From Pseudomonas promysalinigenes (GTDB lineage: Bacteria > Pseudomonadota > Gammaproteobacteria > Pseudomonadales > Pseudomonadaceae), in assembly GCF_014269025.2 (NCBI RefSeq), contig NZ_CP077094.1, forward strand, positions 186,001 through 250,000: 64,000 bases of DNA, given 5' to 3'. The stretch's first letter is position 1, and every line of letters starts with the position of its first letter. Both the position numbers and the translations under genes were made by a program. This document shows positions 9,785 to 19,799 of the stretch, piece by piece. The notes beneath the pieces are model-generated. The model worked only from the letters and a program-made list of their open reading frames with translations. It ran no database searches and was not told the origin of the DNA.

Positions 9785-10255
9785 ATGCTCGATAGTTGTC
9801 AGAACGCCCAGGAACGCTGGGGTGGGGTTCACAAGCTGATCGACCGTTGGCTCGAGGAGCGAAAGGAACTGATCCAGGCTTTCCGCACCTTGCGCGACGC
9901 CAAGCCGGCGTTTGCCGACAAAGACAAGAACCGCGATTTCTGTGCGGTGCTGGTCGACTATGTGTCCGCCTGGCACTTTGAAGTCAGTGAGCAGCTAGTC
10001 ACCGAGGCAAAGGCGTTCGGCGATGAGAAAGCGCTGAAACTGGCCGACGAGATCAGCCCGCGGATCAGCGACATTACCCAGATCGCCCTGGCCTTCAATG
10101 ACCATTGCGAGAAGGGCGAGTGCAAGGACACCGAACGCTTCGCCGAGAAACTCGGCAAGTTGGGCAGCCTGTTGCACGAGCGTTTCGAACTCGAAGATTG
10201 CCTCATCGAAGTGCTGCATAACGCGCACAAGGAAGAGGGCGCGGTCGAGGCCTGA
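9785..10255 (+). CDS. rsd: Rsd/AlgQ anti-sigma-70 factor
   Basis: Cytosolic protein of 156 residues that binds region 4 of sigma-70 and shifts RNA polymerase to alternative sigma factors; in P. aeruginosa it is AlgQ, an alginate regulator. The motifs ERWGGVHKLIDRWLEERKEL and LVDYVSAWHFEVSEQL identify the family. The frame extends upstream to 9716, but ATG 9785 follows GGGAAGAGATCGCC and gives the usual N-terminus and length. It is divergent in theme but not in strand from dsbB, with a 239-bp leader holding its promoter. Confidence 0.93.
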   Translation: MLDSCQNAQERWGGVHKLIDRWLEERKELIQAFRTLRDAKPAFADKDKNRDFCAVLVDYVSAWHFEVSEQLVTEAKAFGDEKALKLADEISPRISDITQIALAFNDHCEKGECKDTERFAEKLGKLGSLLHERFELEDCLIEVLHNAHKEEGAVEA

Positions 10256-10264
10256 CGGCGGGCC

Positions 10265-10930
10265 TCAGCCGCCGACGGCCAGCAAGTCGATTTCGAACAC
10301 CAGCGGCGTGTAGGGCGCGATCAAGTCGCCGGCCCCCTCGGCACCATAGGCTTGGGCCGAGGGTATGACCACACGCCAGCTCGAACCCGCTTTCATGTGT
10401 GGCAGTGCCACCTGCCACCCTTCAATTACCGAGTCCAGGCTGAACCACTGCGGTTGCTGGTTCTGATCGAATACCGTGCCGTCGGGCAACCTACCCACGT
10501 AACGTACCTGGACCTTGCCATGGGGTTGCGGTTGCGCGCCGGTACCCGCCTTCAACTCGGTGTACAGCACTCCCTCAGGCAACTCGTGCACGCCGGCTCG
10601 GGCGCGCTCGTTGGCCATGAAACGGGTTTCAACGGCTTGCAGTTTTGCTGCATTGGCTTGTTCAGCAGCTGTGTTGGCCTGCTCCTCATGCTGTTGGAGG
10701 ATGGTCTGCATCGTAGCTTGGTCAAGCTTTAGTGGTTGGCCCTGGTACGCGTCACGCAGCCCTTCGACCAGTGCATCCAGTTGCAGGCCAGGCACCTCCT
10801 GGCGCAGGCGCTCACCCAAGCTGGCGCCGAGACTGTAGGCCAGATCTCGATCATTGGCAGGCGCAGTATTGGTGGTCGCCAAGGCTAAAGGCGCCATCAG
10901 GCAAAGGCTGAATACAAGGTAGCGCGACAT
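10265..10930 (-). CDS. FKBP-type peptidyl-prolyl cis-trans isomerase, periplasmic
   Basis: A 221-residue Mip/FkpA-like protein. It has a signal peptide of about 18 residues (ending LALA), an FKBP_N dimerisation domain (about 25-105, DLAYSLGASLGERLR) and a C-terminal FKBP catalytic domain (about 125-219) with VRYVGRLPDGTVFD, VIEGWQVALPHMKAGS and IPSAQAYG. It folds or chaperones periplasmic proteins. ATG 10930 has GGAG at the proper distance; the frame itself opens at an upstream TTG. It is convergent with rsd, nine bases apart. Confidence 0.9.
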   Translation of the reverse strand: MSRYLVFSLCLMAPLALATTNTAPANDRDLAYSLGASLGERLRQEVPGLQLDALVEGLRDAYQGQPLKLDQATMQTILQQHEEQANTAAEQANAAKLQAVETRFMANERARAGVHELPEGVLYTELKAGTGAQPQPHGKVQVRYVGRLPDGTVFDQNQQPQWFSLDSVIEGWQVALPHMKAGSSWRVVIPSAQAYGAEGAGDLIAPYTPLVFEIDLLAVGG

Positions 10931-11154
10931 GGGCAACTCCAGCTCGACAAGCCGTGGAGTATGCCAGTCTTATTCAGCCGATATGCGTGAATATCAGCAA
11001 CCTTTTGTTAAGCAACTACACTTGCACGCAGCTGCAAAATGACAACTTTGCCCAGGCATGCAACGCGGCACACACAATACTGTCAACATGCCCTAGCGGC
11101 GGTAGCAGCACAAGCATAGTATGAGCCGCAATCTCGTCAGCCAGGAGGTAAACC

Positions 11155-12123
11155 ATGTCGGCTAAAAAGAAGCCAGTAAGCACGCCGTTACACCTGCTCC
11201 AGCAACTTTCGGGCAGCTTGCTCGAACATTTGGAAGAGGCCTGCTCGCAAGCGCTGGCTGATGCAGAGAAACTGCTGGCCAAGTTGGAAAAGCAACGTGG
11301 CAAAGCCCAGGAAAAACTGCACAACGGGCGCTTGAAGTTGCAGGATTCAGCCAAGGCAGGTAAAGCCAAGGCACAAAGCAAGGCGCAAAAGGCTATTACT
11401 GAGCTTGAAACCTTGCTCGACTCGCTCAAGGATCGTCAGACCCAGACCCGAGCTTATATCCAACAGCTAAAACGCGATGCCCAGGAAAGCCTGAAACTGG
11501 CCCAAGGTGTCGGTAAGGTGCGCGAAGCGGCTGGCAAGGCGCTGGACAAGCGTGCAGTGGCTGACAAGGCCGAGAAACCAGCGGCTGGCAAACCTGCGAG
11601 CCGGGTCGCTGCAAAGGCTCCTGCCAAGCCAGCTGCAGCCAAAACACCGACCCGCGCCGCTGCATCCAAAACGGCTGCCAAGACCACTACTTCCCAGTCT
11701 GCAGCAGCCAAGCCAGCCGCCGCCGCCAAACCGGCTGCGAAAACCGCCGCCGCCAAGCCAGTAGCTAAACCCGCAGCAACCAAGGCACCTGCCAAAACAG
11801 CAGCCAAGCCAGCAGCGGCCAAGTCAGCAGCGGCCAAGCCAGCCGCCGCCAAACCGGCTGCGAAAACTGCCGCCGCCAAGCCAACAGCTAAACCCGCAGC
11901 AACCAAGGCGCCTGCCAAAACAGCGGCCAAGCCAGCAGCGGCTAAGCCAGTCGCCGCCAAGCCAGCAGCAAAACCTGCCGCGAAAGCGCCAGCAAGATCC
12001 ACTTCGGCAAAACCTGCCGACGGCAAGCCGGCTGCGCCCGCCAACAATGAGCCATCGACTCCGTCGGCCAGCACATCGGCGCCAGGCAGCACCCCAGCTC
12101 AGCCGTCTTCTTCAGCGTCCTGA
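11155..12123 (+). CDS. algP: Histone H1-like regulatory protein AlgP
   Basis: A 322-residue basic DNA-associated protein. Residues 1-130 are a charged helical/coiled-coil region. From ~135 the protein is almost only Lys, Pro, Ala and Thr, in KPAA-type repeats resembling eukaryotic histone H1 tails. AlgP (AlgR3) of P. aeruginosa has the same architecture and affects algD transcription. The repeat region holds a 41-residue tandem duplication in DNA (123-bp period). ATG 11155 follows CAGGAGGTAAACC. It overlaps the end of the convergent gene at 12099 by 25 bases. Confidence 0.93.
   Translation: MSAKKKPVSTPLHLLQQLSGSLLEHLEEACSQALADAEKLLAKLEKQRGKAQEKLHNGRLKLQDSAKAGKAKAQSKAQKAITELETLLDSLKDRQTQTRAYIQQLKRDAQESLKLAQGVGKVREAAGKALDKRAVADKAEKPAAGKPASRVAAKAPAKPAAAKTPTRAAASKTAAKTTTSQSAAAKPAAAAKPAAKTAAAKPVAKPAATKAPAKTAAKPAAAKSAAAKPAAAKPAAKTAAAKPTAKPAATKAPAKTAAKPAAAKPVAAKPAAKPAAKAPARSTSAKPADGKPAAPANNEPSTPSASTSAPGSTPAQPSSSAS
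11731..11970 (+). repeat. 123-bp tandem duplication inside algP
   Basis: The stretch beginning CCGGCTGCGAAAACC at 11731 recurs at 11854 with a few substitutions, giving two ~41-codon copies, both containing KPAATKAPAKTAAKPAAAK. Copy-number change would stay in frame. Confidence 0.8.
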
Positions 12124-12584
12124 AGCCCCGCGGCCGCGACGCGCAACGTGTTCAGCGCGTCATGGCCGCGAGCCTGCTCCGGCGCCAGCCGGTGCAGCCA
12201 ATCACTCGCCGTTTCACTGGCGCCTGTAGGCCATTGCTTTGCGCAGTTCTGCAGCCGTTCAAGCAGCGTTTGTTCTGCATGTAACTCCAGGCCCTTCACC
12301 TGTGCACGCAATGTCGCCAGCAATGGGTCGTGCTGAGCGGGCGTGCGCCATTGCTGGCGCAAATGGCGTAACGGTTCTACCACGGCTGTTTGCCAGGGCT
12401 CGGCAATTGCCCGCAGCGCCTGAGCGCGCTGTTCACTGAAAGCCACTTCACGCGCCTGTAGCCAGGTGGCGCAGAGTAGCAGGCAAACATCGCCACCCAT
12501 TGCCTGCACATCAAGGCAGGCCGTTTCGACACCCGGGCGTTCGTACAGCGCCAGGGCGTGTTTCCACAGGTCGGTGTGCATCAT
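12099..12584 (-). CDS. TIGR02444/DUF2390 family protein
   Basis: A cytosolic protein of about 161 residues of unknown function. The opening DLWKHALALYERPGVE and the CLLLCATWL segment are typical of the family found beside algP in pseudomonads. The starts ATG 12584, ATG 12581 and GTG 12593 are all possible; the ATG at 12584 is chosen because it gives the MMHTDLW N-terminus. It is divergent from the ABC-F gene and overlaps the algP 3' end. Confidence 0.8.
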   Translation of the reverse strand: MMHTDLWKHALALYERPGVETACLDVQAMGGDVCLLLCATWLQAREVAFSEQRAQALRAIAEPWQTAVVEPLRHLRQQWRTPAQHDPLLATLRAQVKGLELHAEQTLLERLQNCAKQWPTGASETASDWLHRLAPEQARGHDALNTLRVAAAGLQDAEEDG

Positions 12585-12631
12585 TCCACTCACGCTGTGG
12601 GCCGAGGAAGCTGGTAGACTCCGCGACCACT

Positions 12632-14542
<1,911 letters not shown>

Positions 14543-14550
14543 TGCATAGG

Positions 14551-14611
14551 TGGCACCGTGCTGGCCATTTCGTCGGGGAGCCCGCTCCCACAACGGTCAG
14601 TGCCGGTGCCA
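14551..14611. repeat. REP-like hairpin after yheS
   Basis: TGGCACCG (14551) and CGGTGCCA (ending 14611) flank an inner GGGAG-CCCG-CTCCC hairpin that resembles the AGCCCGCTCCCACA half of the putida REP sequence. It may also end yheS transcription. Confidence 0.5.
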
Positions 14612-14693
14612 TCACTCAAGCAGAATTCGCTGGTTATTTTTTCGCCAACCCCTTAGCTTACTGTTTTGCAACAAATGTTGAGCGAGGTGTGTG

Positions 14694-15326
14694 ATGTCGA
14701 TGGAAGTGTGGCTGGGCTTCTTTGCCGCGTGCTGGGTGATCAGCCTTTCGCCGGGTGCCGGAGCGATTGCTTCGATGTCCAGTGGGTTGCAATACGGGTT
14801 CTGGCGCGGTTACTGGAATGCCTTGGGCTTGCAGCTAGGCCTGGTCGTGCAGATCGCTGTCATTGCCGCCGGCGTGGGTGCGATCCTTGCCGCTTCTGCC
14901 ACCGCTTTCCATGTCATCAAGTGGTTCGGTGTCGCCTATCTGGTCTACCTGGCCTACAAGCAATGGCGCGCGCTACCCATGGACATGACTGACGAATCAG
15001 CGGTACGGCCGATCGGCAAGCCGTTGAGCCTGATGTTCCGCGGTTTTCTGGTCAACGTCAGCAACCCCAAGGCGCTGGTATTCATGCTGGCTGTATTGCC
15101 GCAGTTCATCAATCCACACGGAGCGCTGTTGCCGCAGTACATTGCCATTACCGTAACCATGGTCAGCGTCGACATGCTGGTTATGGCCGGTTATACCGGC
15201 CTGGCAGCGCGGGTGTTGCGCCTGTTGCGTACCCCCAGGCAGCAAAAGCGTCTGAACCGTACCTTCGCCGGTTTGTTCATTGGCGCGGCGACCTTCCTCG
15301 CCACTTTGCGTCGCGCGCCCATCTGA
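14694..15326 (+). CDS. LysE/RhtB family amino-acid exporter
   Basis: Inner-membrane protein of 210 residues with about five or six membrane segments. The N-terminal WVISLSPGAGAIASMSSGLQ carries the SPGP-like motif of the LysE/RhtB superfamily, and FLVNVSNPKALVFMLAVLPQFI is the second family motif. It probably exports homoserine, threonine or related amino acids; the substrate is not shown by sequence. ATG 14694 follows AGCGAGG; GTG 14691 and ATG 14700 are alternatives. It is a single gene. Confidence 0.88.
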   Translation: MSMEVWLGFFAACWVISLSPGAGAIASMSSGLQYGFWRGYWNALGLQLGLVVQIAVIAAGVGAILAASATAFHVIKWFGVAYLVYLAYKQWRALPMDMTDESAVRPIGKPLSLMFRGFLVNVSNPKALVFMLAVLPQFINPHGALLPQYIAITVTMVSVDMLVMAGYTGLAARVLRLLRTPRQQKRLNRTFAGLFIGAATFLATLRRAPI

Positions 15327-15537
15327 TCGAATGCCGGGGCTGGTTTACAGCCCTGGCTACTTTTGCTTGCCCATCCTCCTTTTGTTGCGAGTCTTATCCG
15401 CCAGGGCGATGTCTATCTGGAGTCGGGTGACTGTAATCACCCAATCCATTTGAGCATGAAGCAGTGCCACTAAGGGGTACCGCAAGCCATTGTCGGGTCT
15501 GCGTCATCGACGGCCAGCCCGGCTCACAGGAGGAACC

Positions 15538-15780
15538 ATGGACGCACCGATTCATCCATTCGCCGAACTGTTCCAGCAACTGGGCCTGCCTGATGATGCG
15601 CAGAGCATCGATCAGTTCATCACCAGCCATTCACCTTTGAAGAATGAAATCAAACTTGTGGATGCCCCGTTCTGGAGTGAATCCCAGCGCGCATTCCTGA
15701 AAGAAAGCATCCTCGAAGATGCTGATTGGGCAGTGCCTTTCGATCAACTCAACGAGGCGTTGCGCCGCCCCAAAAAATAA
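15538..15780 (+). CDS. DUF2789 family protein
   Basis: An 80-residue cytosolic protein of unknown function. FAELFQQLGLPDD near the N-terminus and LKNEIKLVDAPFWSESQRAFL in the middle are the family hallmarks. ATG 15538 has an excellent AGGAGG site seven bases upstream. The 211 bases before it hold no other frame. Confidence 0.8.
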   Translation: MDAPIHPFAELFQQLGLPDDAQSIDQFITSHSPLKNEIKLVDAPFWSESQRAFLKESILEDADWAVPFDQLNEALRRPKK

Positions 15781-15849
15781 AGTGCCGAGCGGCACCTGAC
15801 GAGTGATTGGCCGTTGCTATGCTCAGGAAAAACAATAGGGGATAGCGTG

Positions 15850-16488
15850 ATGAAAGATCCCTACGCACCAGCCTTCTGGTGCTCCGTGTCCATCCTGGGC
15901 ACCCTGACGGCCGGTTACTTCTTTGGCATTCGCCATGCCCAGCATATGTATCAGGCGACGCAGTTTCTCTATGCGGCAGGGGCGGTGACGGCCGCTGCCG
16001 CGCTGGTGGCGCTGACCTGGATTGCCTGGCAGCAATTGCACTTGAACAAGCGTGAAGTGATCCAGGGCCGAACGTTGCTTACCATTTGGAACACCAAGGT
16101 TGCATTGCGCCGCGTCGAGACGGTGTTCGATCGTTATTTCTGGGGCAGCTACTGGCACTCCGGGCGCACCTTCGAGGAGGTCATGGGCGAGCTCAAGGGC
16201 ACGCCTCTGGAGCAGAGCCTGGATGCCCTCAAGCGTCAGTGCCGGACCCTGGATCGCGAAATCCATGACCATCACCACCACTGGCTGGCCAACGCCCGTG
16301 ACCTTTCCAGCGTAGCCACCGCCATGGCGCGCGAGCGTTATCAGTTGGACCTGTGCGAACCTTCGAGCAATGGCTACGGCAATACTGCCGTGCTCAATCG
16401 TGACTTGGAGGTCTTGGTGTACACCTGGTCGGCGCGCCTGCGCAGCTTCGACCATCAGCTGGACGAGCTGGAGCGCGCCTACCACTGA
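15850..16488 (+). CDS. Hypothetical membrane protein with two N-terminal transmembrane segments
   Basis: A 212-residue protein. Two hydrophobic segments lie at about 8-28 (FWCSVSILGTLTAGYFFGI) and 40-62, followed by a cytoplasmic helical region with a HDHHHH run at about 138-143, which could bind metal. I do not recognise a named family. The frame opens at 15814, but ATG 15850 follows AGGGGATAGC. It is convergent with the CBS-domain gene, seven bases apart. Confidence 0.7.
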   Translation: MKDPYAPAFWCSVSILGTLTAGYFFGIRHAQHMYQATQFLYAAGAVTAAAALVALTWIAWQQLHLNKREVIQGRTLLTIWNTKVALRRVETVFDRYFWGSYWHSGRTFEEVMGELKGTPLEQSLDALKRQCRTLDREIHDHHHHWLANARDLSSVATAMARERYQLDLCEPSSNGYGNTAVLNRDLEVLVYTWSARLRSFDHQLDELERAYH

Positions 16489-16495
16489 GCCGGCA

Positions 16496-16933
16496 TCATT
16501 CGCCGCGGATGTATTGCTGCAGTTGTTGGATGAGGTTGGCTTGTTCAGCGATGGTTTCTTTGACCAAGTCGCCGATGGACAGCAAGCCCAGCAGTTGGCC
16601 ATTTTCAACCACCGGCAGGTGGCGCAGGTGACGGTCGGTCATTTGCTGCATGCAGTAATCCAGGCTTTTCTTCGGCTCGACGGTGATCACCGGCGCGCTC
16701 ATGATCTCGCGTACGGGGGTGGCGGCTGAGGACCGGCCCTTGAGTACCAGCTTGCGTGCATAGTCCCGCTCGCTGACGATGCCCACGACCAGATTGTCTT
16801 CCACCACAGGCAGTGCACCGATATTTTTCTCCGCTAGCAGTTTCAACGCGTCGAGCACCGAGTCATCCGGGCCGATGGTGTACACGGTCTGGTGCTGGGA
16901 CTTGGTCTTGAGGATTTGTTCGACGGTCTTCAT
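16496..16933 (-). CDS. CBS-domain pair protein
   Basis: A 145-residue cytosolic protein consisting almost only of two CBS motifs (about 8-65, ending VVGIVSERDYARKL, and 75-130, ending LLGLLSIGDLVKE), a Bateman module that binds adenosyl ligands such as AMP or ATP. Stand-alone CBS pairs regulate partner enzymes; the partner is unknown. The frame opens upstream at 17086, but ATG 16933 (MKTVEQIL) is the conserved start. Confidence 0.88.
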   Translation of the reverse strand: MKTVEQILKTKSQHQTVYTIGPDDSVLDALKLLAEKNIGALPVVEDNLVVGIVSERDYARKLVLKGRSSAATPVREIMSAPVITVEPKKSLDYCMQQMTDRHLRHLPVVENGQLLGLLSIGDLVKETIAEQANLIQQLQQYIRGE

Positions 16934-17088
16934 ACAGGCCTCTGCGGGTGGGAAAGATGAGCTCCTTGAGTAAATAAAGCATCCGGCACGCCGGCCTGCA
17001 CGGCAATGCAGGAAACGGCATGGAGTCGATTGAAAAACGTCATCGGTAGTGCCAAGTGGCCCATGAGTACGATGTGGGCATACCAACG

Positions 17089-17118
17089 AAAAGGCCCCGG
17101 CGGTTGCCGGGGCCTTTT
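17089..17118 (-). terminator. Rho-independent terminator downstream of the small lipoprotein gene
   Basis: AAAAGGCCCCGG (17089-17100) pairs with CCGGGGCCTTTT (17107-17118) around a 6-nt loop, so a U-run is present on both strands. It lies 20 bases beyond the stop of the leftward gene at 17138. Confidence 0.85.
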
Positions 17119-17137
17119 AGCAGTCTGCGAGCGATCA

Positions 17138-17461
17138 TCACAACCCGTTGGGAAGGAACCTGGTCGCACCGCTGACATCGTCGATCTTCTTGATCCGCAA
17201 GGCCTTGAGGCAGGTTTCATTACGGGTATTGCTGTCGGGGCAGTATTGCTGGACGAAGTCATTGAACGCCATGTCTTGGCCGTTCACGGTCAAGATGCGT
17301 TTGAAGTATTCGCCCTGGATACCCTGCGCCTGGCGAGACGCGGTCATTTCTTGATCGACGACTAAGCGGCCGTGTAGGTCGACCGACGGGAACTTGGCTT
17401 CTTCCTGCAGGCAGCCGCTCAGTACCAGGCCGGCACTGGCAACCAATATCAGACGTAGCAT
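17138..17461 (-). CDS. Small putative lipoprotein (107 aa)
   Basis: The signal peptide MLRLILVASAGLVLSGC ends in a lipobox (LSGC, lipidated Cys17). With Leu after the Cys at +2, outer-membrane sorting is expected. The mature part has three Cys in total, including a CLKAL segment near the C-terminus, and no domain that I recognise. It is the last of three leftward genes for envelope proteins (17138-18573) and is followed by a good terminator, so they may form one unit. Confidence 0.7.
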   Translation of the reverse strand: MLRLILVASAGLVLSGCLQEEAKFPSVDLHGRLVVDQEMTASRQAQGIQGEYFKRILTVNGQDMAFNDFVQQYCPDSNTRNETCLKALRIKKIDDVSGATRFLPNGL

Positions 17462-17518
17462 GTTGGATTCTCTGCAACGAGCATCGCCAACCCGTGGGCT
17501 GGCGATGCCAAGGGATGG

Positions 17519-18049
17519 TTACTCGCCGAACAGACCACCAGCGCGTTTGACTTGCGCCTTGCCGGTGTCTTCGAGAAAAGACTTGGCCCCTGAAGTAACG
17601 TTGCGGGCGGAGTCGGCATTGGACTGAATCACGTCGGTGCGTGCGGCGCTGTCGCGAAGTTCGGCATCGATGTAGTCGTTGGCACGGGCGACCTTGGCTT
17701 TTTTGGCTTGCAAGGCCAGGCGGCGTTCTTCCAGCTCCAGTGCGCGCAGGTCATCCTCGTAGGCCTCTTCCCGGGTTAGCACGCGCTTGCGCTCGGCAGC
17801 CTGGGCCTGCTGTTGCTCGGCGGCACGTTGGGCTGCGGCACGCTGGGCAGCTGCACGCTGTTGACGGGCGGCAGCGTCGCGAGCCTCGGCGCGTTGCTGG
17901 GCAGCGGCGGCCTGGCGTAGGCGTTCTGCTTCCAGCGCGGCTTGGGATTGTTTGGTTTGTTGTTCGATCTGATAAAGCTGATCGAACTGGCCCGCCACCG
18001 CAGTGGCAGCAGAGAGTGCCAGGGCGGTGCCCAGAACAAATTTCTTCAT
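17519..18049 (-). CDS. Periplasmic coiled-coil protein, DUF5384-like
   Basis: A 176-residue protein with a signal peptide of about 19 residues (ending ATAVA). A long helical stretch extremely rich in Ala, Gln, Arg and Glu (about 30-125) is predicted to be a coiled coil, and it ends in GGLFGE. It resembles DUF5384 proteins; the function is unknown. It lies 11 bases after the glycine-zipper lipoprotein stop and 57 bases before the next lipoprotein, which suggests co-transcription. Confidence 0.7.
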   Translation of the reverse strand: MKKFVLGTALALSAATAVAGQFDQLYQIEQQTKQSQAALEAERLRQAAAAQQRAEARDAAARQQRAAAQRAAAQRAAEQQQAQAAERKRVLTREEAYEDDLRALELEERRLALQAKKAKVARANDYIDAELRDSAARTDVIQSNADSARNVTSGAKSFLEDTGKAQVKRAGGLFGE

Positions 18050-18060
18050 GTGCTCAGGCC

Positions 18061-18573
18061 TCAGCTCTTTTTCGGATCTGGGCAGTTCGCATTCGGCTGG
18101 ATGCGGGTCTCATTGGAGAGGGTCATGACCATCAGGGAAATGCCACCCACTTCGTAATCGCACGGGCGGCCCACTTGAGCCGAGGTGTAGATCTTGCCGT
18201 TCTCCGAGTAACCGATCAGCACGCCAGGTACCAGCGAGGTGTCGCTGACCAGCGAGCCGGCCAGGGCACCCGCACCACCGCCTGCCACGCCACCAATGAT
18301 AGCGGTGTCCTTGTTGTGGCCCGCACCCAGTGCAGCGCCACCCAGCGCGCCCAGCACGCCGCCGACCATCATGGCGGCTTTCTGGTTCTTTTCGTTGCTG
18401 ACTTTGATCTTGGTAGGCGAGACAGTGATGATTTTCACTGTCTTGGCTTCTTGCTGGGTGTTGACCTGGCTAGCATCGAAAACATCGGATTGGTATTGCT
18501 CACCGGTCGCCTGGCAGCCCACCAATGTGGCGGCGATGGTCAAGGCCAGACAATGTTTCAGCATCGTTTTCAT
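18061..18573 (-). CDS. Glycine-zipper outer-membrane lipoprotein
   Basis: A 170-residue protein. The N-terminal signal ends in the lipobox LVGC (Cys20). The middle has two small-residue hydrophobic segments, GGVLGALGGAALGAG and GGVAGGGAGALAGSL, which form a glycine zipper as in SlyB/Pcp-type lipoproteins. The C-terminal part has two further Cys that could pair. The exact role is unknown. It is the first gene of the three-gene leftward group; the gap upstream (18574-18742) should carry its promoter. Confidence 0.75.
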   Translation of the reverse strand: MKTMLKHCLALTIAATLVGCQATGEQYQSDVFDASQVNTQQEAKTVKIITVSPTKIKVSNEKNQKAAMMVGGVLGALGGAALGAGHNKDTAIIGGVAGGGAGALAGSLVSDTSLVPGVLIGYSENGKIYTSAQVGRPCDYEVGGISLMVMTLSNETRIQPNANCPDPKKS

Positions 18574-18742
18574 TCCTAATTCCCTGGAGGGTATGGGTAA
18601 CCGCGCGACTATCCGTGTACAGGATGAGGCATAATGCCACTATTGTAAGCAAAGGGTTTTGGCGAGGTAAAGCCGGCAGCATCCAAGGCACCGTTTTGCA
18701 TCGCGAAATGGAATAACGAGAATGGTGAAGGGTGTGAAACGA

Positions 18743-18767
18743 CAAAGCCCACGCAAGGTGGGCTTTG
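18743..18767 (-). terminator. Terminator downstream of tRNA-Arg
   Basis: CAAAGCCCAC (18743-18752) pairs with GTGGGCTTTG (18758-18767) around a 5-nt loop, ten bases beyond the 3' end of the leftward tRNA. Confidence 0.75.
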
Positions 18768-18776
18768 AAAGGGATA

Positions 18777-18853
18777 TGGCGCACTCGGCGGGATTCGAAC
18801 CCACGACCCCTGCCTTCGGAGGGCAGTACTCTATCCAGCTGAGCTACGAGTGC
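18777..18853 (-). tRNA. tRNA-Arg (anticodon CCG)
   Basis: The reverse strand gives a 77-nt cloverleaf. The acceptor stem GCACTCG/CGAGTGC pairs fully and the discriminator G is followed by an encoded CCA (18779-18777). The anticodon stem CTGCC/GGCAG encloses the loop CTCCGAA, so the anticodon is CCG (codon CGG). The T-loop GGTTCGAATCC is canonical and the D-loop has AGCTGGATAGAG. It reads the CGG arginine codon, used often in high-GC genomes. Confidence 0.97.
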
Positions 18854-18864
18854 AACGCGCACGC

Positions 18865-18893
18865 ATAATACCCATCTGATTCGACGACGTCCA
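18865..18893 (-). promoter_or_regulatory. Sigma-70 promoter of tRNA-Arg
   Basis: On the reverse strand TGGACG (18893-18888) and TATTAT (18870-18865) are 17 bases apart and lie just upstream of the tRNA 5' end, fitting -35 and -10 boxes. Confidence 0.6.
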
Positions 18894-19012
18894 TCGCCTT
18901 GATCTACGGCCATTTTTCCAACGGCACGGGCGCCGTCCAGAAAAATGTCTCTATCCATATGCGATATCAGTATTTCCTGGTGAGCTCTTATGCTGCCTAT
19001 GATCTGGTAACA

Positions 19013-19028
19013 ACTTGTTATAACAAGT
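19013..19028. promoter_or_regulatory. Perfect 16-bp palindrome, likely operator of the GntR regulator
   Basis: ACTTGTTATAACAAGT reads the same on both strands and ends 21 bases before the gntR start codon. HutC-subfamily regulators bind palindromes of the CTTGTAnnnACAAG type, so autoregulation is a reasonable inference. Confidence 0.65.
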
Positions 19029-19049
19029 CCTTGATCAGTGAAGAGACTC

Positions 19050-19799
19050 ATGGCCGAACTGTTCCCCCTGTCACCAGTACCGTTATACACACAGCTCAAG
19101 GAGCTGCTGCGCGAACGTATTCTCGACGGCACCTATGCCCCGCACAGCCGAATGCCTTCGGAAAGTGAGCTGGGCAAGGTCTTCGATGTCAGCCGTATTA
19201 CAGTGCGCCAGGCGTTAGGTGACCTGCAAAAAGAAGGGTTGATCTTCAAAATTCACGGTAAAGGCACTTTCGTCGCCAAGCCCAAGGCGTTTCAGAATGT
19301 CAGCACCCTGCAGGGCCTGGGTGAATCGATGACGCAGATGGGCTACGAGGTTATCAACCGCCTGCGCAGTTTCCGCCATGTACCAGCCAATAGCTTGGTG
19401 GCGGCTCGGCTGCAGGTTGGGGAGGGCAGTTTGGTCACCGAAATTCGCCGGGTCCGCCTGATCAACCGTGAGCCGGTATCGCTGGAGCTGACCTGGCTAC
19501 CAAAGGCCATCGGCGAGAAGCTGGAAAAGGCCGACCTGGTGACCCGCGACATCTTTTTGCTATTGGAAAATGACTGCGGCATCGCCCTTGGCCATGCCGA
19601 TCTGGCGATCGACGCGGTGTTGGCCGATAGCGACCTGACCCAAGCGCTGGGTGTGGAGGAGGGCGCGCCGATCATGCGCATAGAACGCTTGACCCACACA
19701 GCCGAAGGCACGCCGCTTGACTTCGAACACCTCTATTACCGCGGGGATGCCTTCCAGTACCGGCTGCGCATTGACCGCCAGAAAGGGAGCAAGGCATGA
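19050..19799 (+). CDS. GntR family regulator, HutC subfamily (UTRA ligand domain)
   Basis: A 249-residue transcription factor. Residues 8-75 form the GntR winged helix-turn-helix (PLYTQLKELLRERI, MPSESELGKVFDVSRITVRQ), and residues ~95-240 form a UTRA effector-binding domain ending in the typical LDFEHLYYRGDAFQYRLRI. ATG 19050 follows GAAGAG; an in-frame GTG at 19038 is less likely. Its stop overlaps the start of the AprA-like flavoprotein gene (ATGA), so it is co-translated with the operon it presumably controls. The effector is unknown. Confidence 0.88.
   Translation: MAELFPLSPVPLYTQLKELLRERILDGTYAPHSRMPSESELGKVFDVSRITVRQALGDLQKEGLIFKIHGKGTFVAKPKAFQNVSTLQGLGESMTQMGYEVINRLRSFRHVPANSLVAARLQVGEGSLVTEIRRVRLINREPVSLELTWLPKAIGEKLEKADLVTRDIFLLLENDCGIALGHADLAIDAVLADSDLTQALGVEEGAPIMRIERLTHTAEGTPLDFEHLYYRGDAFQYRLRIDRQKGSKA

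Noticed and set aside
11454..12092. A 212-codon frame opposite algP, Ala/Gly/Leu rich
   Set aside because: Reverse reading of the KPAA repeat region; it mirrors the repeat and has no motif.
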